From: Lewinellaceae bacterium
GTDB lineage: Bacteria; Bacteroidota; Bacteroidia; Chitinophagales; Saprospiraceae
Assembly (NCBI GenBank): GCA_020636375.1
Contig: JACJXZ010000003.1
Location: 186,001 to 250,000 of the forward strand
Length of the DNA: 64,000 nt
Direction: 5' to 3'
Shown: in pieces, positions 60,683 through 64,000 of the stretch
Position numbering within the stretch: the first letter of the stretch is position 1
Layout: the number at the start of each line of letters is the position of its first letter
The notes under the pieces: generated by a model
What the model was told of the DNA's origin: nothing
Seen by the model: the letters and a program-made list of their open reading frames with translations, nothing else
The model's database searches: none
Position numbers and translations under genes: made by a program

Positions 60683-61096
60683 ATGCTGGCAGTACGGCTG
60701 TTCCATATTACCCTCGCCATTCTCATCCTCTTCAGCTCTACCGGGCTGCTGATCAACCAGCACTATTGCCGCAACGAACTGAAGCACTCGGCGCTTTTTG
60801 CCCGGGCGAAAAGCTGCCACGCCCGGCCCGCCGCCGGCTGCCCGATGCATGCCCCTGCCCAGGAAGAACCAAAGGGCTGTTGCAATGACGAAAGCTACTT
60901 CCTGAAGCACAAGCAGGACCAGGTGCAGGCCGAGGCCGCACCCGTTAAAGCTCCGGCTGCCGGCGTTGCCCTTTTCATTCCGGCTTTCAACACCGCCCCC
61001 CCTGATCCCAACCGGCAAAACATCCATTACCTCAACTACAAACCTCCGCTCATCTTCCGGGACTTTCCTGCGAGTTTGCAAGTCTTCCGTTTATAG
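60683..61096 (+). CDS. HYC_CC_PP family small metal-related protein
   Basis: 137 residues. An N-terminal membrane segment or signal (residues ~6-24), then the motifs naming the family: HYC (INQHYCRNELKH), a CC pair (KGCCNDES), and PP (TAPPDPN, YKPPLIF). Histidine and cysteine density suggests metal or copper binding. It lies ahead of a CusA-type heavy-metal efflux gene on the same strand, the usual neighbourhood of this family in Bacteroidota. Exact biochemical role is unknown. Confidence 0.85.
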   Translation: MLAVRLFHITLAILILFSSTGLLINQHYCRNELKHSALFARAKSCHARPAAGCPMHAPAQEEPKGCCNDESYFLKHKQDQVQAEAAPVKAPAAGVALFIPAFNTAPPDPNRQNIHYLNYKPPLIFRDFPASLQVFRL

Positions 61097-61470
61097 AAAC
61101 TGTCGTTTTCCGATCTCAATGGACGTGTACACGTGCATAGGTGTACGTGTGTAAGTACATGGACTGAATTAGTGAATTAGTGAATGACTGATTGACTGAT
61201 TGACAAGGGTTTAGAGTTGGCTTATGTATCATTAGGGTGCGATGCTAAATTGAACCCCCTCCAGCGTTAGGAGGGTTTAGGTTTTGGGTTTTAGGCATTA
61301 GGTGCCTGTTGAGTGCCCGATTAGGCCTGGGTTGCCCCTAAAACCTACAGCCTAAGATTTACCCGGCCGGCCGGACGGGCCTAAAACCGGGCAAAGGGTA
61401 CAAAAAGGAATCGCGCCCTATCATTACTTGTGTCCGGATACTTATATGTAGTTAAAACGACAGTACCGCT
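61097..61470. other. Intergenic region with octamer repeat and terminator-like hairpin
   Basis: GTGTAAGTACATGGA (61149-61163), identical to 45205-45219, leads into TGAATTAG/TGAATGAC/TGATTGAC octamers (61165-61204). Further on, CCCTCC (61257) and GGAGGG (61270) form a hairpin followed by TTTAGGTTTTGGGTTTT, a likely terminator of the HYC_CC_PP gene. The rest (61290-61470) shows no gene. Confidence 0.7.
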
Positions 61471-64000
61471 ATGTTAAGATCCATCATCCGGTTTTTCCTG
61501 GAGAACAAGCTGGTCGCCTGGCTGCTGCTGCTGATCTTCATCGGCTGGGGGCTGGCCACTGCGCCCTTCGATTTCGGGCGAAACCTGCTGCCCCGCGACC
61601 CGGTGGCGGTAGACGCCATTCCCGATATCGGCGAGAACCAACAGATCGTCTTTTCGCGCTGGCCCGGCCGCAGCCCCCAGGACGTGGAGGACCAGGTGAC
61701 CTATCCCCTGACCACTGCTCTTCTGGGCATCCCGGGGGTCAAAAATATCCGCAGCAACTCCATGTTCGGGTTTTCCAGCATTTATGTCATTTTCAATGAG
61801 GACATAGAGTTTTACTGGAGCCGGTCCCGCATCCTGGAAAAGCTCAACTCGCTACCTGCCAATACCCTGCCCGAAGGAGTACAACCCACCCTTGGCCCCG
61901 ACGCCACCGCCCTGGGGCAAATCTTCTGGTACACCCTGGAAGGCCGCAGCCCGGACGGCGCGCCTGCCGGCGGGTGGGATCCCCACGAACTGCGTTCTAT
62001 CCAGGATTTTTACGTTCGCTACGGCCTGGCTTCCGCCGAGGGGGTAGCGGAGGTGGCCTCGGTGGGTGGTTTTGTGAAGGAGTACCAGGTGGATGTCGAC
62101 CCCGGCCGTATGGAAGCCAACAACATTTCGCTGGATCAGGTCATGCAGGCCATCCGCAACAGCAATATCGACGTGGGTGCCCAGACCATAGAGATCAATA
62201 TGGCGGAGTACTTCGTCCGCGGGCTGGGATATATCAAAAACATCGAGGACATTGAGGAAAGTGTAGTAGCCGCCAACAACAACGTGCCCATCCGCATCCG
62301 GGACATCGCGCGCGTCTCCCTGGGGCCGGCAACGCGGCGGGGTGCCCTCGACAAATCCGGCACCGAAGCGGTAGGCGGCGTGGCCGTCGCCCGGTATGGT
62401 TCGAACCCCCTGGAGGTGATCGGGAATGTAAAAAAGAAGATCCGGGAGATCGAGCCGGGCCTGCCGAGCCGGACGCTGGCCGACGGGACGGTTTCGCAGG
62501 TAAAGATCGTCCCTTTTTACGACCGTGCCGAACTCATTCATGAAACCATCGGCACGCTGGAAGAAGCGCTGACCCTGGAGGTGCTCATCACCGTGATCGT
62601 AGTGATCCTGATGCTGCTCAACCTGCGTTCCTCTTTCCTGGTTTCGGGCAGCTTGCCGGTGGCGGTCCTCATGTGTTTCATTGCCATGCGCTACTTTGGC
62701 GTCGACGCCAACATCGTCGCCCTTTCCGGCATTGCCATCGCTATCGGGACTATGGTTGACATGGGCATCGTGCTGACGGAAAGCATGGTGCGCCGCCTGG
62801 AAGAAGCCCCGGAAGGAGAATCGCTTCTGACCAGCATCTACGAGGCAACCGTAGAAGTGGCCTCGGCGGTGGTGACTGCCGTAGCCACCACTATCATCAG
62901 CTTCCTGCCGGTGTTTACCATGGAAGCGGCTGAAGGCAAACTGTTCCGCCCCCTCGCTTTTACCAAGACTTTTGCTTTGCTGGCTTCCATTATTGTGGCG
63001 GTGGCCATCCTTCCTCCGTTGGCCCACAGCCTGTTCTCCCTGCGCCGGGGGCAGCCGCGCATCCGCACGCTCGCCAATCTGCTGTTGGCGGCCGGCGGCG
63101 CCGTTATCGTCGTGGTTTACAGCGCCCAGCTCGGTGCCGTCGTCGCGTTGGTGGGCGCTGTCGGGGTTTTGGATGCATGGCTGAAGGGCAGGCTGTCCGA
63201 TAAAGGGCAACGAGGGTTTGACATCATCAAGAATGTGCTGATCGCCGGGCTGGTGGGCTTTTTCCTCACCCGGATGTGGATGCCCCTGGGCGTACAGCAA
63301 AGCGTGGCGGCCAACTTCTTCTTTGTCGCCCTGCTGGCTTCGGCATTGCTCGGTTTCTTTTTCCTGGTGATCCATTATTACGAGGATATCCTGCGGTTCT
63401 GCCTGCGCTTCAAATGGCTGTTCCTCCTGCTGGTCGGAGCGCTGATCTACAGCGGTTTCGCTATCTATCAGAATACCGGCGAAGAATTCATGCCTTCCCT
63501 GGATGAAGGGTCTTTCCTGCTGATGCCCACCGCCATGCCCCATTCCGGGATGCAGGAGAACATCAAGAACCTCCGGCTGCTCGACATGGCCGTCACTGCA
63601 ATTCCGGAGGTGGAAACGGTAGTGGGCAAGCTGGGCCGGGTAGAAAGCCCGCTCGACCCGGCGCCCATATCCATGTACGAGAACGTGATTATCTACAAAC
63701 CGGAGTACAGAACCGATGAAAAGGGGCACCGCATCCGGTTCAAGGTGAACGAAAAAGGCGAATACATCCGGGATGAGCAGGGCGAGCTCGTGGAAGACGA
63801 TCGCGGCCAGTATTACCGCCAATGGAGGGATCACATCCGCTCGCCCGACGATATCTGGGACGAGATCGTGCAGGTTACCCGCCTGCCGGGCGTCACCTCC
63901 GCGCCCAAACTACAGCCCATCGAAACCCGGCTGGTGATGTTGCAAACCGGCATGCGGGCGCCGATGGGTATCAAGGTGAAGGGGCTCAACCTGAAGGATA
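61471..64000 (+). CDS. CusA/CzcA-type heavy-metal efflux RND pump, 3' end outside window
   Basis: About 843 residues visible from ATG 61471 (MLRSIIRFFLENK). RND heavy-metal-efflux features: VDAIPDIGENQQIVFSRWPGRSPQDVEDQVTYPL (shortened: residues ~46-78), GVAEVASVGGF, the conserved transmembrane proton-relay segment GIAIAIGTMVDMGIVLTES (~421-440), and MRAPMGIKVKG near the right edge. It forms the inner-membrane pump of a tripartite Cu+/Ag+ or Zn/Co/Cd exporter. There are extra hydrophobic segments between the two RND halves (~520-620), an insertion relative to CusA. Partner CusB/CusC genes would lie beyond the window. Confidence 0.92.
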   Translation, partial: MLRSIIRFFLENKLVAWLLLLIFIGWGLATAPFDFGRNLLPRDPVAVDAIPDIGENQQIVFSRWPGRSPQDVEDQVTYPLTTALLGIPGVKNIRSNSMFGFSSIYVIFNEDIEFYWSRSRILEKLNSLPANTLPEGVQPTLGPDATALGQIFWYTLEGRSPDGAPAGGWDPHELRSIQDFYVRYGLASAEGVAEVASVGGFVKEYQVDVDPGRMEANNISLDQVMQAIRNSNIDVGAQTIEINMAEYFVRGLGYIKNIEDIEESVVAANNNVPIRIRDIARVSLGPATRRGALDKSGTEAVGGVAVARYGSNPLEVIGNVKKKIREIEPGLPSRTLADGTVSQVKIVPFYDRAELIHETIGTLEEALTLEVLITVIVVILMLLNLRSSFLVSGSLPVAVLMCFIAMRYFGVDANIVALSGIAIAIGTMVDMGIVLTESMVRRLEEAPEGESLLTSIYEATVEVASAVVTAVATTIISFLPVFTMEAAEGKLFRPLAFTKTFALLASIIVAVAILPPLAHSLFSLRRGQPRIRTLANLLLAAGGAVIVVVYSAQLGAVVALVGAVGVLDAWLKGRLSDKGQRGFDIIKNVLIAGLVGFFLTRMWMPLGVQQSVAANFFFVALLASALLGFFFLVIHYYEDILRFCLRFKWLFLLLVGALIYSGFAIYQNTGEEFMPSLDEGSFLLMPTAMPHSGMQENIKNLRLLDMAVTAIPEVETVVGKLGRVESPLDPAPISMYENVIIYKPEYRTDEKGHRIRFKVNEKGEYIRDEQGELVEDDRGQYYRQWRDHIRSPDDIWDEIVQVTRLPGVTSAPKLQPIETRLVMLQTGMRAPMGIKVKGLNLKD

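Noticed and set aside
61852..63834. 660-residue minus-strand ORF opposite the CusA-type gene
   Set aside because: Antisense shadow rich in His/Asp/Gln; the + strand encodes a continuous RND pump.

Overview
The window is a stretch of chromosome from a GC-rich member of the Bacteroidota, most probably Saprospiria (Lewinella/Phaeodactylibacter-like). This rests on at least six secreted proteins ending in type IX secretion (T9SS) C-terminal sorting domains, a PorZ-like T9SS component, BlaI/M56 pairs, HYC_CC_PP and choice-of-anchor B proteins, and the near absence of Shine-Dalgarno motifs. I see no phage, plasmid, CRISPR, rRNA or tRNA. The assignment to class is inference from protein families only.

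Layout. 1-1030: 3' end of an S9 peptidase and an ArsC-like protein without its cysteine. 1168-7388: the most coherent metabolic cluster, an ethanolamine-type permease, a glutamine-synthetase-like gamma-glutamyl ligase, an SDR, an aldehyde dehydrogenase and a class I glutamine amidotransferase, all on the + strand. Together they could take up an amino alcohol (best guess ethanolamine), glutamylate it, oxidise the alcohol to aldehyde and acid, and release glutamate (and glycine). 7476-12706: small hypothetical, PiT phosphate transporter with a PhoU-like tail, dipeptide-epimerase-like enzyme and AsnA. 12856-18996: two tandem choice-of-anchor B surface proteins, a trypsin-like PDZ protease and a small hypothetical. 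19119-23196: SDR, a decayed IS200-like transposase among REP-like hairpins, alpha/beta hydrolase, acyl-CoA synthetase. 23278-27455: a large caspase-like protease converging on an M19-like dipeptidase. 27751-33368: a decayed phosphoesterase, an SRPBCC/GyrI-like protein, and a beta-propeller receptor fused to a class III nucleotidyl cyclase.

33369-41273 holds a repeat-rich, possibly structured intergenic region, an M43 metalloprotease with beta-helix, another T9SS cargo and porZ. 41422-48553 carries nadD, a lipoprotein, dnaN, an M16-like protein lacking its zinc motif, a membrane-anchored Ppx/GppA-like protein, and a BlaI/BlaR1-like pair. 48976-58400 carries two Hsp20 genes, a PECR-like reductase, a GH3-family enzyme, a SPOR-like coiled-coil protein, an alanine-glyoxylate-type aminotransferase, a double-domain Usp, an M28 peptidase and a hemolysin III/TrhA-like membrane protein. 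58824-64000 ends with another T9SS cargo, a HYC_CC_PP metal-related small protein and the 5' part of a CusA-type RND efflux pump.

The gaps between genes are unusually rich in inverted repeats and in small dispersed elements that recur within the window: a family with 22-bp arms (2519, 33402, 48642), a 161-bp element with 21-bp ends (58450) with partial copies (7832, 45321, 58738), a CTGCCGGGTT hairpin (6532, 42083) and octanucleotide tandem repeats (5025, 45218, 58638, 61165).
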